Origin: Pseudomonadota bacterium
GTDB taxonomy: Bacteria; Desulfobacterota; Desulfobulbia; Desulfobulbales; Desulfocapsaceae
Reading direction: 5' to 3'
NCBI GenBank assembly: GCA_018821985.1
Contig: JAHJKP010000017.1
Coordinates: 1 to 64,000, forward strand
Length of the DNA: 64,000 nt
The position numbers and the translations under genes were made by a program. The notes beneath the pieces were generated by a model. The model did not search any database. It was not told where the DNA came from and saw nothing but the letters and a program-made list of their open reading frames with translations. Below, one piece after another: positions 1 to 9,630 of this stretch. Position 1 is the first letter of the stretch; the number at the start of each line of letters is the position of its first letter.

Positions 1-195
1 AATCCGAACAACCTGTCAATATCTTTTTTCTCCAGGTCGTTCGTTTTACTGCCACTCTTTCCTCACGAGATCTGCTGCTTTTACCTCGCACCCAAGGTGC
101 CGCGGCAAACTACTCAATCAATGATTCACTGTCAATGAAAAAATGGCCGTCATTAAAGAAATGTATCAACACACCTTCTGCCCGTAATTTTCATC
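1..195. other. window edge, no supported gene
   Basis: No gene can be supported here. On the minus strand a frame is open from a GTG at 91 to the window edge, rich in Arg and Lys, but it has no clear ribosome binding site and is too short to judge. This stretch also serves as the downstream flank of the TPR lipoprotein gene that ends at 196. Confidence 0.3.
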
Positions 196-2070
196 TCACT
201 TCAATGCTGGACTTTGTTCTGTCGACAGAGGCACCCCACTCACTCCTGACTCAGAGACAGGTGCTGCAGCAGGAGATTTTACTCCTAGCGATTGTGAAAC
301 TTCCTCACCAACACGCCCTGACTGTTTCACAAGTTCAGGGTCAATAGCATTCATTTCTTTTTCAACCCTTTTAATATTACCAAGAACCTTATCTGTAATT
401 TCTACTCCCGGATACTTAACAAGGATATCCAGCAGACGCCTGCGTGATTCAATCAACAGCTTCTTCTTACTTTCTACATCAGGGGCTTTGGTGAAACGAA
501 TGAAGACATCTGCCGCATTACGTCGCTCAGCCTCTGCAGCCTGCAATGCGGCCTCGGCAATTTTTTTATCCGCCTTGGCGGAATAGTCAGTTTCAAGCAT
601 GGGGGTAAATGTTTCAATAGCTTTATCATACTGAGCACCTTCCATTAGACGCACCCCCTCATTCCATCGACGATCAAGTTCTTGTTTTTTTTCAAGCTTG
701 GCCGTCTCGCTTTCAAGCTTCTCAGCCAACGCCAGATCCCCAGTTTTCTTGGCAATCTGCTGCTGTGTTTCAGGGTTGACAATGGTGTTGGGAACTGTCT
801 CAAGCTTACCTAGCGCCTCCTGGTACCGTTTTTGCCCCGCCAGCTCATCCGCCTCTGTCAAGACTGCCTTTGACCACTTGTCTGCCCGCTCACGAGCTGC
901 AGACCTTAAAAGATCGACATTGGATGCAACTGGAGAGTAGGGATAGGTCTGGAGAAATTTATCAGCCTGCCATACCACGGTATACCCATCCTTGGCCGGA
1001 TTAAAGCCAAGATAATTCTTTAATATATCAGAGTACTCTTGAAGCTCAGGACCTCCCTGCTCGCTCCGTTCAAGAATGGATCGTTGCAATATGGCCCATT
1101 CCTCAATACTGGCCATATCCTTGTATTCTTTGGATATTTCAATATATTGAGCTTCCGCATCTTTATAATTACCTGAAGCGACATAGAGATCAGCCAAAAT
1201 TTTCCGCAATGAAAGGAGATCCGCGGCTTGGCCGCCAGGGCTCATCATTTGATCGACCATCTGCCGAAATACGCTCGCGGCCTCCTCTTGTTGCCGTAAA
1301 GCCATTAAGGCATTTCCGTATAACAATCTGGTATTCAACTGTACTCTGGCTGCCATTGCCTCAGGCATCTGTCTCCACACCTGCACAAGCTCCTCAAACT
1401 CTCCATTGGCTGCGTGTTGCGCGATCATGGCCTCAACAGGAGGAAGCTTTCTTGAGTCATCACTCTTTATCCAACCCGTATCTTTGGCGTCATCAGCGGC
1501 CACAACCTGACCACAGAATCCATCAAGAAAAGTAATATCACTCTGCTGCAAGTCATAAATTTCCTTTGCACTTACTTGTCCACCTGTTGACATGGGAGCT
1601 TGTTGCAAAAGAATTTCACGAAGACGATTATAACCATTAAGGACTTTATGCAAATCCTGAAAACAAGACACCATTTTTTCAGACTCATCCGCAGGAATCC
1701 GCAAAACAGCGGTCTGACTATCTCGTTCTCTCCAACGATCCATCTTTTTATTATACTTAGCAATCCGACTCGTTACATATTCAAGAGATGGCATGAAACG
1801 TTCAGCCTGTTGACCTACTATATTATCTGGCTGTTCAATAGGCTGAACAGAGCGACGCAGAAGGTCCGTTTCCTGGATCGGAGCCGAAGTACTTACCACA
1901 TCTCCAGTTCCCGTCGAATCAACTAACTGCCCCGCAGAATCAGGCTGCGTCTGTTCAGGCACAACCGGAGCAGCAGGGTCAATTATTCTTTTTTGTTTAT
2001 ACAGACAACCACTCATCATCATTGAGCAGAAGACAATCAGCAGAACAGTTTTCAATCGATTCATATTCAT
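196..2070 (-). CDS. TPR-repeat outer-membrane lipoprotein, function unknown
   Basis: A 624-residue lipoprotein. The N-terminus has a short basic stretch, a hydrophobic segment and a lipobox ending MSGC with the lipidated Cys at residue 22, so the mature protein is probably membrane-anchored and periplasmic. A Pro/Gln/Ser-rich linker follows. The middle (about 215-330) reads as TPR-like helices (LLYGNALMALRQQEEAASVFRQM and ILADLYVASGNYKDAEAQY style), and 380-560 is a charged, Ala/Glu/Lys-rich helical region with further TPR-like units. The last 50 residues are low complexity. No catalytic motif is visible. A second in-frame ATG lies at 2064, and neither has a strong ribosome binding site. The gene lies downstream of the class A PBP on the same strand, 223 nt away, so a cell-envelope assembly role is plausible but is inference only. 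Confidence 0.75.
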   Translation of the reverse strand: MNMNRLKTVLLIVFCSMMMSGCLYKQKRIIDPAAPVVPEQTQPDSAGQLVDSTGTGDVVSTSAPIQETDLLRRSVQPIEQPDNIVGQQAERFMPSLEYVTSRIAKYNKKMDRWRERDSQTAVLRIPADESEKMVSCFQDLHKVLNGYNRLREILLQQAPMSTGGQVSAKEIYDLQQSDITFLDGFCGQVVAADDAKDTGWIKSDDSRKLPPVEAMIAQHAANGEFEELVQVWRQMPEAMAARVQLNTRLLYGNALMALRQQEEAASVFRQMVDQMMSPGGQAADLLSLRKILADLYVASGNYKDAEAQYIEISKEYKDMASIEEWAILQRSILERSEQGGPELQEYSDILKNYLGFNPAKDGYTVVWQADKFLQTYPYSPVASNVDLLRSAARERADKWSKAVLTEADELAGQKRYQEALGKLETVPNTIVNPETQQQIAKKTGDLALAEKLESETAKLEKKQELDRRWNEGVRLMEGAQYDKAIETFTPMLETDYSAKADKKIAEAALQAAEAERRNAADVFIRFTKAPDVESKKKLLIESRRRLLDILVKYPGVEITDKVLGNIKRVEKEMNAIDPELVKQSGRVGEEVSQSLGVKSPAAAPVSESGVSGVPLSTEQSPALK

Positions 2071-2164
2071 AATATATCTATACGTTTTTATTAAACATTA
2101 CAACAATAAGGAGAAATACAGCCCACCCAGAATACCGCCATTGATTCTAAATACACGCAGATGG

Positions 2165-2204
2165 TTTTCATGCTCAGGAAACTGACAACACCTGAGCATG
2201 AAAA
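2165..2204. repeat. perfect 14-bp inverted repeat between pbp and lipoprotein gene
   Basis: Arms 2165-2178 and 2191-2204 are perfectly complementary over 14 bp around a 12-nt loop. It stands in the 223-nt spacer between the penicillin-binding protein gene and the TPR lipoprotein gene, both on the minus strand. No clear U-run follows on either strand, so it is a weak candidate for an intrinsic terminator. It could instead be an mRNA-stabilising or processing hairpin. Confidence 0.6.
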
Positions 2205-2293
2205 ATTATATCATACCATTGAAATGGTGCGACCACCAACATAAGAAACGACAACGAAATCGTCAAAGTTGTAATGCATATTCGTCGCGGTCC

Positions 2294-5200
2294 TTAGAAG
2301 TCCAATCCTGCCGGAGACTCGCCATTGCTCCAGTAAGGCTTGAATTGTCTCGCAGGGACAAATCTCCCAGTATCATCCAACTCACCAAAAGTCATGATCG
2401 AAGGGATCGAACGATTCTTCACGTCCACCTCACTGACATGAGATGGCAATATACCTCCGAGCTCATCCTGAACCGCAAGATTCAGCTGTCCCAATGACTT
2501 CCGTTGTAAAGTAAGGCCGGAAAATGAAATATCAATAGCATCGAGCTTTTGCGTATACCCTTTTTCCTTCAACACTGTACGCACCAGATCAGTCCATGTG
2601 GGCAATGCTCCCTCAGAACCGGTTATTCTGGTTGAAGAACGCCGCATATCCTCATTGTCATCAAAACCTACATAAACCCCAATTGCATATCCACCTTGAG
2701 TCACCAGTCCTTCACCTTGGGAAGCCACGCCGGGAAGATAGCCGAAGAATGAGGCATTGGTGTAATTATTGGCCGTCCCTGTTTTTCCCAAGAGCGGAAT
2801 CGCAAGGTCAAAACCTGCAAATTTTTTAGAGGCCTCTTCATCTATTTCTGTCAGCCTGACATTTTTATCAGCATAGCGCCCTGTGCCAAACTTTACAATA
2901 TTTTCGAGGATGTGACCAACGACCAGGGATGTCTCTGGCGCCACAAGCCGAGTACGCTTACGCTTGGGTTGATAAAGCACCTCGCCTTCTTCGGATTCTA
3001 TGCGATCAATAACGGAGAGCAAATCACGGGAATCATCCCCTTGCCCCTCACTCAAGACCACCTCTCCAGTCACTATCCCCTCATACATCCGTACAAACTC
3101 AAGAAGAGTCACCACGTTAGAGCCAAGCGGAAAGGAAAGGACAGGATCCAATTGACTCTTTATCCCGAATTCTCGGGCCAGATTGATCAGATAACGCAAT
3201 CCAACCAGCAATCTAAAATCTTTTACAGCAGATAAGACCTCTAAATCATATGGCGGCAAAGCTGTTAAACGCTGAAATTCAAGATCCACCTGTTTGCGAA
3301 CCATATTCATCGTAGCAGAAGACACTGTGGAATCAAGAAATACATCAGACCAGAATTTATCCCGACCAACACTGTCCTGTTGAAATAAATAATCTCGCAA
3401 CTGCTTCACATTCGCCATCTGCAAAGCTCCGCTTCGTCCCCCCTTTGTAAACGTGTATCGATCACGAATTGGATCATAATAAAGCGAGCCCTTACCTGGA
3501 GTTACAGGGGTGACAAAAAGAGCTGAGGAATTCCACGGATCTTCCATTTCCCGACGATAAGAATCCATTCCCTGCTGCAAAGCAACAAGGGCAAGATAGT
3601 TCTGGCCTGCAAGAAGAGACTTCCGCAAAGAAAGCTCCTGTCCTTCCTGTGCCGTTACCCCTTTCCTTTGCAACTGAGCCTCCAGACTGGATGCGGAACT
3701 TCCATCCGTTAATCCATAATGCAGATTTTTTATGACAGTATATTCCTGCAGACGATTTTCGAAGATAAAATCTGTTTCAAGATTGGTAACAGCCTGTTCA
3801 AAAGCCGCAGTTTCAAGCACGGCACGATTAATTATAATACCATGTCGATCCCTGATCCTGGCTGCATAATTCTCATAAGGCTCTATCTCACCAGAGAGAC
3901 TTTTGGGAGTCAAACCAACCTGGGTCGCAACCTCTTGAAACTGTTTCATACTGAGATGGTCACATAGATGATAAAGCAACCAGACAGAGGCAAGATTTTC
4001 CGAATGCACACCCGCCCAACTCATCGACACCTGACCATTTTCGCTTTTATGATCAGGTCTCGGGAAATAAGGTTGCCTCTGAAAGACAAAGACATCTCTT
4101 TTGTTGCTGAGTAGATCCGTCGCATTCCAACCAAGCTGCAGAGCAGCGGTATAAACAAAAGGCTTAAAGGCAGACCCCATGGTCCGCTTAGCATAAATGG
4201 CCCGATTAAAAAATCGGTTTTCGACTCCGCCTGCCATGGCCTTAATAAGTCCCTCCTGCAGAATCAAGGCACCACCCTGGATTTTTGGAAATTTTTCCAG
4301 CTCCAGATCCACCGTGCCATCAGGGGCAATCTCCCGGATACTGACCCAGGCCCGATCTCCTTCCCGCAATTCGGGCAACAACATGGGCAGATCTTTTACA
4401 CCAGCCTCATTCCAACGACCTTGTTTCCATTTCATCTGAGCAACAAGCAGGCCCATAAGGCCTTGCTCCTGGATCACCCCTGTTCCCAGATTTCTTCCTA
4501 AATCAACCTCAATATGTACTGAAGATTTACCTTTCTCCGCAGTTCTGGTAATTTTTGCGATAGTACCAAACAGAAACGCCTGTTTTTTCAATACCAAATC
4601 TCCTGCATAATCAGTTGCCTGCAATTCTTTCTGCACTTCTTCCCGGCGATATCCTCGCAACCGGACATCCAGCCGGGAAAGTTCCTGCCGCAACGCATAG
4701 AGAGTCTGTCTCTGCAGTGTTTCATCAACGGTTGTGATTACCCGTAACCCCGAAGTGGCCAGATTATCAATGCCTTGGGCCTTTAACGCTTCAAGGACAT
4801 CCGGCGTGGACACAGCATCCGTCACCATTTCCATCACATAATCCTGGGCGTATCCTATTGTTCCTCGATGAAACACAAGTTCATCCTTGATCGCTTCATG
4901 AAATTGGGCATCGGTAATCTTGTCTGCTTCACGCATCTTTTCAAGGACATAACGAACCCGCACGCTGGCATTCACTTGAGCCGTCTTTACGGCCTCATCA
5001 CTCTTCTTTATGAACGGATTATAATAATTCGGTTTTTTCACACTCCCTGCAATAAAGGCACATTCAAGCAGGGACAACTCCTCCACAGGCTTATTAAAAT
5101 AATAACGTGCAGCGACACCAAGGCCATGCCCATTACCACTTACATAAAACTGATTCGCATAGAACTCAAAGATTTTTTCTTTTGAATAATAATATTCCAA

Positions 5201-5656
5201 GCGAAGAGCAAAGAGCAGTTCCTTAATTTTAGCCTCATATGATCTCCCGCTTCGTTTGAAAAGATTTTTCGCGGTCTGCTGGGTAAGGGTACTTCCACCC
5301 TGCACCACCCTTCCCATTTGATAATTTTTGACAGCCGCCCTCAAAATTCCAAGCGGATCAAAGCCATAGTGGGAAAAAAACTGATCATCTTCCGAGGCAA
5401 CCAGGGCATTGACAAAATCCTTGGGGATCTGCTCATACGAAACATATTGCCGATGGGCCTGATCAAAAAAAACACCCAGCCTAGTTGTACCATCACTAAA
5501 AAAAACCGGGGTTTCTTTCCCTAAGATACGCTGAATATTAGCTGGATCAATCTCATCCCCAGGATGGAGGACAACAAACCAGTAAAATCCCCCACTAACC
5601 CCTAGGATTCCCAACACAATTAAAAAAATTAATACATAAAATAGTTTTTTAAACAT
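2294..5656 (-). CDS. Class A penicillin-binding protein (PBP1A-like), unusually long
   Basis: A bifunctional peptidoglycan synthase of 1120 residues, anchored by one N-terminal membrane segment (about 7-30) with the rest in the periplasm. The GT51 glycosyltransferase domain (about 55-230) has the EDDQFFSHYG catalytic box (Glu89) and GGSTLTQQ at 120-127. The transpeptidase shows SAFK (Ser495-Lys498), SEN at 552-554 and KTG at 958-960. The roughly 400 residues between SxN and KTG are far more than the usual 120-180, which explains the excess over typical PBP1A (750-850 residues). The extra part is charged, mostly helical in appearance, and matches no domain I recognise. It is the first gene of a leftward pair with the TPR lipoprotein, and is transcribed divergently from the LysM transglycosylase gene, a sensible pairing of wall synthase and wall lytic enzyme. 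Confidence 0.93.
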   Translation of the reverse strand: MFKKLFYVLIFLIVLGILGVSGGFYWFVVLHPGDEIDPANIQRILGKETPVFFSDGTTRLGVFFDQAHRQYVSYEQIPKDFVNALVASEDDQFFSHYGFDPLGILRAAVKNYQMGRVVQGGSTLTQQTAKNLFKRSGRSYEAKIKELLFALRLEYYYSKEKIFEFYANQFYVSGNGHGLGVAARYYFNKPVEELSLLECAFIAGSVKKPNYYNPFIKKSDEAVKTAQVNASVRVRYVLEKMREADKITDAQFHEAIKDELVFHRGTIGYAQDYVMEMVTDAVSTPDVLEALKAQGIDNLATSGLRVITTVDETLQRQTLYALRQELSRLDVRLRGYRREEVQKELQATDYAGDLVLKKQAFLFGTIAKITRTAEKGKSSVHIEVDLGRNLGTGVIQEQGLMGLLVAQMKWKQGRWNEAGVKDLPMLLPELREGDRAWVSIREIAPDGTVDLELEKFPKIQGGALILQEGLIKAMAGGVENRFFNRAIYAKRTMGSAFKPFVYTAALQLGWNATDLLSNKRDVFVFQRQPYFPRPDHKSENGQVSMSWAGVHSENLASVWLLYHLCDHLSMKQFQEVATQVGLTPKSLSGEIEPYENYAARIRDRHGIIINRAVLETAAFEQAVTNLETDFIFENRLQEYTVIKNLHYGLTDGSSASSLEAQLQRKGVTAQEGQELSLRKSLLAGQNYLALVALQQGMDSYRREMEDPWNSSALFVTPVTPGKGSLYYDPIRDRYTFTKGGRSGALQMANVKQLRDYLFQQDSVGRDKFWSDVFLDSTVSSATMNMVRKQVDLEFQRLTALPPYDLEVLSAVKDFRLLVGLRYLINLAREFGIKSQLDPVLSFPLGSNVVTLLEFVRMYEGIVTGEVVLSEGQGDDSRDLLSVIDRIESEEGEVLYQPKRKRTRLVAPETSLVVGHILENIVKFGTGRYADKNVRLTEIDEEASKKFAGFDLAIPLLGKTGTANNYTNASFFGYLPGVASQGEGLVTQGGYAIGVYVGFDDNEDMRRSSTRITGSEGALPTWTDLVRTVLKEKGYTQKLDAIDISFSGLTLQRKSLGQLNLAVQDELGGILPSHVSEVDVKNRSIPSIMTFGELDDTGRFVPARQFKPYWSNGESPAGLDF

Positions 5657-5936
5657 TACAAAACAAGCCAGTTATTCCAGTTTTCTTTATTCGACATTTT
5701 CCATAAAAATGGCATAAATACCATCAAAAGAGCAATATTTCTTCATGTCAACCATCTTTTCCAATATTTTTCTTATTTCTCTTGCAATTCAAAAGCAGTT
5801 AGAGTTTAAATAAACAACTTTAAATTGGGAGCAAATGTACTGTGTTACTCATCAGAGCACAATAAGGTTTTATTCTTCCTCTGATTTTCAAGCACCCAAT
5901 ACATCTAAAAACTTCCTACTACTTCATAGAATCCTT

Positions 5937-7664
5937 ATGACTCAGCACTTGATCCGATGTTTGAGCATATGCGCTCTGCTCTTGCCGACTCTCTTCTTCT
6001 CTGCCTGCGCCGACGGACAACATTCTGCCGAGCTGCGTCTCTCCGATGACCAGGAAGTCGTTAGTGTTGCTCCGACCGATGCAGAAGATCCTGAGACAGA
6101 GCTTAGCGCAGAAGTTGAAGCTCTTCGTCGCGCCGGTTCCTGGACCATGGGCAATAAGGCTCCTCAAAATAAAGACCTGCAACCTGACAGCACCTGCTCA
6201 GATTTTCCCATTATCATTAATAATCAAGTGCAAGCATACCTAGATCTTTTTCAGAATCAACAGAAAAAGAGTTTCAGCATTTGGCTAAGCCGTTCAGGTA
6301 AATACCTACCATTGATGCAGAGAGAGCTCAAGGAAGCAGGACTTCCCGAGGATCTTGCTTACCTGGCAATGATTGAAAGTGGTTATAATCAAAAAGCTTA
6401 CTCCAAATCTCACGCATCAGGCCTCTGGCAATTTATTCCAGGAACAGGCGCTCAATATAATCTGACAATGAACAAATATCTTGACGAGCGCCGTGATGCA
6501 GAAAAATCTACCAAAGCCGCAGTTAAATTCCTTTCCAATCTTTATGACGAATTTGGTGACTGGCATCTCGCTGTAGCTGCATACAATGCCGGTCCTGGAA
6601 AAATCAGCAAAGGCATGGAGCGTTACCATGCAGATGATTTTTGGTCGCTGGCCCAATATGACTATCTTGCTATGGAGACCAAACGGTATGTACCCAAACT
6701 TATTGCCTCAATAATCATTGCCAAAAATCCTGAACAATACGGCTTTGCAGATATTCAACCTGAAGAGCCTTATTCATATGACACACTAGAGGTCGGGCCA
6801 GGCCTTACTTTGGATGCTGTAGCGCTGGTCAGTAACTGTGACAGAAAAATCATTGATCGACTCAATCAGGAATTATCTACTGACAGGACCCCCCTGAATC
6901 AAAGTTCGTACCCTATTAAAATCCCCGTTGGCTCCAAAAATTTAGCAAGTAAGAATCTTCCCCGACTGCACCGCATTGCTACCACTGACTACAAAACCCA
7001 CACGATCAGTAAGGGAGAGTCTCTTTCCCAGGTGTGCAATCGATACGATATCAACAAAACAACTCTGCTCAAGGTTAATAATTTACGCAACAAAACGCTT
7101 GTATCCGGCCAACGATTACGGATCCCCTATCAAACCGTTCGTTACCAACTTTTGCCGGAAGGCAGCAGCCAAGCTATTGCGGCAGCAACACAGGACAACC
7201 TTATCCTGCACCGAATTCAAAAGGGTGAATCTATTTCACAAATCGCTCGTAAATACAAGGTGCCGGCAGAGCTGATCGTTTCCTGGAATGATCTTCCCTC
7301 CAGCCACAATATTCGGGCAGGACAACAACTGTCACTCTACATTGATCAAAAAAACAAAACTTTTCAACCTAAAGCAGCTACAAGCATTGCCTTTAACTCT
7401 TCGAAAGAAGATAATGTCATTATTCTGGCAACCCAAGCAAAGAAAACTCCAACAGATGACATCGTTAACAACGCTACGGTAACCATTAACAACACTCAAA
7501 CCGCTAAAAAGTCACAATACAGTTGGTATAATGTGCAAGATGGTGACACACTTTGGACTATTGCTAAAGTATTCAATCTGTCACCTTTGCAAATAAAACA
7601 ATGGAACAATCTACAATCCAACATGATTCATCCTGGAAAACGTCTCAAGATTAAAGATGTGTAA
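5937..7664 (+). CDS. mltD: MltD-like membrane-bound lytic transglycosylase with three LysM domains
   Basis: A 575-residue exported murein transglycosylase. I choose the ATG at 5937 because it is followed at once by a lipoprotein signal (hydrophobic segment and FSAC lipobox). An upstream in-frame ATG at 5835 would add 34 residues that hide the signal. The SLT/GH23 domain lies around residues 95-240, with catalytic Glu147 in AMIESGY, then SGLWQFIPGTG and the AYNAGPGK box typical of the family. Three LysM modules follow (roughly 340-390, 430-475 and 525-573), each starting with the xYxVxxGDTL-like pattern. Escherichia coli MltD has two. Function by family: non-hydrolytic cleavage of the MurNAc-GlcNAc bond, giving 1,6-anhydromuropeptides. 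It is transcribed divergently from the class A PBP gene and is probably monocistronic. Confidence 0.92.
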   Translation: MTQHLIRCLSICALLLPTLFFSACADGQHSAELRLSDDQEVVSVAPTDAEDPETELSAEVEALRRAGSWTMGNKAPQNKDLQPDSTCSDFPIIINNQVQAYLDLFQNQQKKSFSIWLSRSGKYLPLMQRELKEAGLPEDLAYLAMIESGYNQKAYSKSHASGLWQFIPGTGAQYNLTMNKYLDERRDAEKSTKAAVKFLSNLYDEFGDWHLAVAAYNAGPGKISKGMERYHADDFWSLAQYDYLAMETKRYVPKLIASIIIAKNPEQYGFADIQPEEPYSYDTLEVGPGLTLDAVALVSNCDRKIIDRLNQELSTDRTPLNQSSYPIKIPVGSKNLASKNLPRLHRIATTDYKTHTISKGESLSQVCNRYDINKTTLLKVNNLRNKTLVSGQRLRIPYQTVRYQLLPEGSSQAIAAATQDNLILHRIQKGESISQIARKYKVPAELIVSWNDLPSSHNIRAGQQLSLYIDQKNKTFQPKAATSIAFNSSKEDNVIILATQAKKTPTDDIVNNATVTINNTQTAKKSQYSWYNVQDGDTLWTIAKVFNLSPLQIKQWNNLQSNMIHPGKRLKIKDV

Positions 7665-8019
7665 CTCACTACAGATCGAGTTTGTAAAATTAGAACATAA
7701 ATATTTGACTCAGGTTTTTTATATTTTTGTTCATTCCTGATCCTACAAGTCCGCACTTATCTTATTCCCAACAATATTTTTCACCAATTCACCTGACAGT
7801 CTCTTTACAATTCACAAATTCATTGCCATCTTATTAAAAAAAATCGACAATGCTCCCTTCCTGTTAATGTTTTTTCTCTAAAGACCTGTTACTAAGGAGG
7901 TCTGAAATTTTTGATTTCCTATTTCAGGCAATCAAAATATAGATATTCAACACCTCCAGTTTAACAGAACAGACACTTTTTATTTTTTTTCAACTCTTAA
8001 CTGCAGGTCATTTTTGTTT
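7665..8019. other. AT-rich intergenic leader upstream of the TraB-family gene
   Basis: A 355-nt non-coding stretch. It is strongly AT-rich, with oligo-T and oligo-A runs. The only striking element is a perfect Shine-Dalgarno-like AAGGAGGT at 7894-7901, with a TTG ten nucleotides further on opening a 17-codon frame (7911-7964). The ATG of the TraB-family gene is at 8020. I see no convincing terminator for the upstream mltD gene. Confidence 0.4.
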
Positions 8020-9216
8020 ATGTCGCAAACACACTTCCCCTCAAAAGATTACCCGGCAGATGTCCATGTTATCCACTACAACAATCGAACCATTCTGCTC
8101 GTGGGTACAGCCCATATCTCCCAGGAATCAGTCGCTCTGGTACAAGAGGTCATTCAGCAGGAACGACCTGACGGTGTTTGTATAGAACTTGACGAAAAAC
8201 GCTACCAAGCACTTACCGAAAAAAAAAGGTGGCAGGCGCTGGATCTAAAACAGATCATCAAGGACAAACAACTCTCAACCCTGATGGTCAATCTCCTTAT
8301 GGCCTCCTACCAGAAAAAACTGGGGAAACAATTGGGGGTTAAGCCAGGTGCAGAATTACTGGCTGCTGCGCAGTTCGCCAAAGAACAAAATATTCCCATT
8401 ACCTTATGTGATCGCGATGTTCGCATCACCCTCCGGCGGGCTTGGAAATCAACGTCATTATTTAAAAAAGGTTATTTATTGACAACTCTCTTTGCCAGCC
8501 TCTTAGACAAAACTGAAATCAGTGAAGAAAAACTTGCCGAGCTGAAACAAAAAGATGTCCTTTCAGAGCTGATGGGGGAAATGGGTGAAATCCTGCCCAA
8601 TGTGAAGAAAGTGCTTATTGACGAACGAGACATCTACCTCTCTGAAAAAATAAAAGCGACAAGCGGAAATCGCCTTGTCGCTGTTGTAGGAGCAGGTCAT
8701 GTGGCAGGAATTCAGAAGTTGTTTGCCATTGATAACAGCAGGATACTTGACAAAATCAGTACGATCCCCCCCATATCCAAAGGCTGGAAGATCGCCGGCT
8801 GGTCCTTTCCCTTACTTATTATCGGCTCAATTATCGCCATTGGCCTACAAAAAGGAGGAGCAGATGCAGGATCCAACCTCCTTTACTGGACTTTAGCCAA
8901 CGGCATCCCATCTGCAATTGGCGGCATGATTGCCTTGGCCCATCCTCTTACAATTCTAGGAGCTTTTGTTGCAGCCCCAATCACCAGTCTGACACCAGTG
9001 ATCGGGGCAGGCTATGTGGCCGCCTTTATCCAGGTTATGATGGCTCCTCCCCTGGTGAAGGAGTTTGAAACTGTTGGAGACGATATGGGGAGCGTACACG
9101 GGTGGTGGAAGAACAAACTACTCCGGGTTTTTCTCGTCTTCGTCCTCACGGGCCTAGGATCTTCTTTAGGGACCTATATCGGTGGATACGAAATCATCAA
9201 AAACCTCATTCACTAA
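8020..9216 (+). CDS. TraB/PrgY family integral membrane protein
   Basis: A 398-residue protein of the TraB/PrgY (GumN-related) family. The N-terminal half holds the family signatures: LLVGTAHISQES near residue 28, GVCIELDEKRYQAL, and GAGHVAGI near residue 225, with conserved Glu and His residues thought to bind metal in this superfamily. The C-terminal 140 residues contain four to five hydrophobic segments, so the protein sits in the inner membrane by its C-terminus. The ATG at 8020 is preferred over an in-frame TTG two codons earlier. The molecular function of bacterial chromosomal members is not established. PrgY of Enterococcus reduces pheromone activity and eukaryotic TRABD proteins are metalloproteases, so a peptidase role is possible but not shown. 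The yhbY gene follows 25 nt downstream. Confidence 0.85.
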   Translation: MSQTHFPSKDYPADVHVIHYNNRTILLVGTAHISQESVALVQEVIQQERPDGVCIELDEKRYQALTEKKRWQALDLKQIIKDKQLSTLMVNLLMASYQKKLGKQLGVKPGAELLAAAQFAKEQNIPITLCDRDVRITLRRAWKSTSLFKKGYLLTTLFASLLDKTEISEEKLAELKQKDVLSELMGEMGEILPNVKKVLIDERDIYLSEKIKATSGNRLVAVVGAGHVAGIQKLFAIDNSRILDKISTIPPISKGWKIAGWSFPLLIIGSIIAIGLQKGGADAGSNLLYWTLANGIPSAIGGMIALAHPLTILGAFVAAPITSLTPVIGAGYVAAFIQVMMAPPLVKEFETVGDDMGSVHGWWKNKLLRVFLVFVLTGLGSSLGTYIGGYEIIKNLIH

Positions 9217-9241
9217 AAAATTTATCAAGGATAATAAAAAC

Positions 9242-9574
9242 ATGACTGACCAAGAAGAGAAGATTGAAGGCACCTTAACTGGAAAACAAAAAAAATTCCT
9301 CAAAGGACTTGGCCATCACCTATCTCCCCTGATTTCCATTGGCAAAGAAGGATTGACCGAAAATGTATTCAAGGCAACCAGGCAGGAGCTCCTGTCCAGG
9401 GAACTGATTAAGGTTAAAATCGGCAACAACAGCAATATAAAAAAACAAGAGGCAGCAGAATTATTACCTGCAGCCACTGACAGCTCACTCGTACAGCTCA
9501 TCGGGAAAACCCTTCTTCTCTATAAGGAAAATCCCAAAATTGATAAAGAGCATCGGATATCTCTCCCTCGCTGA
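9242..9574 (+). CDS. yhbY: YhbY-family RNA-binding protein (CRM domain)
   Basis: A 110-residue single-domain protein of the CRS1-YhbY (CRM) family. LTGKQKKFLKGLGHHLSPLI, the GKEGLTENV turn (GxxG loop region) and the ELLSRELIKVKI stretch are diagnostic. Family members bind RNA and associate with pre-50S ribosomal particles. The ATG at 9242 has AGGA about nine nucleotides upstream and begins the family consensus. An upstream frame overlapping the TraB gene is not needed. It is probably cotranscribed with the TraB-family gene and converges with the metallo-hydrolase gene that ends at 9631. Confidence 0.88.
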   Translation: MTDQEEKIEGTLTGKQKKFLKGLGHHLSPLISIGKEGLTENVFKATRQELLSRELIKVKIGNNSNIKKQEAAELLPAATDSSLVQLIGKTLLLYKENPKIDKEHRISLPR

Positions 9575-9630
9575 ACCTCATCTCACTTTCCGTGAATAAT
9601 AAGATATTTTTCCTCAAAAATAACTGGCTG

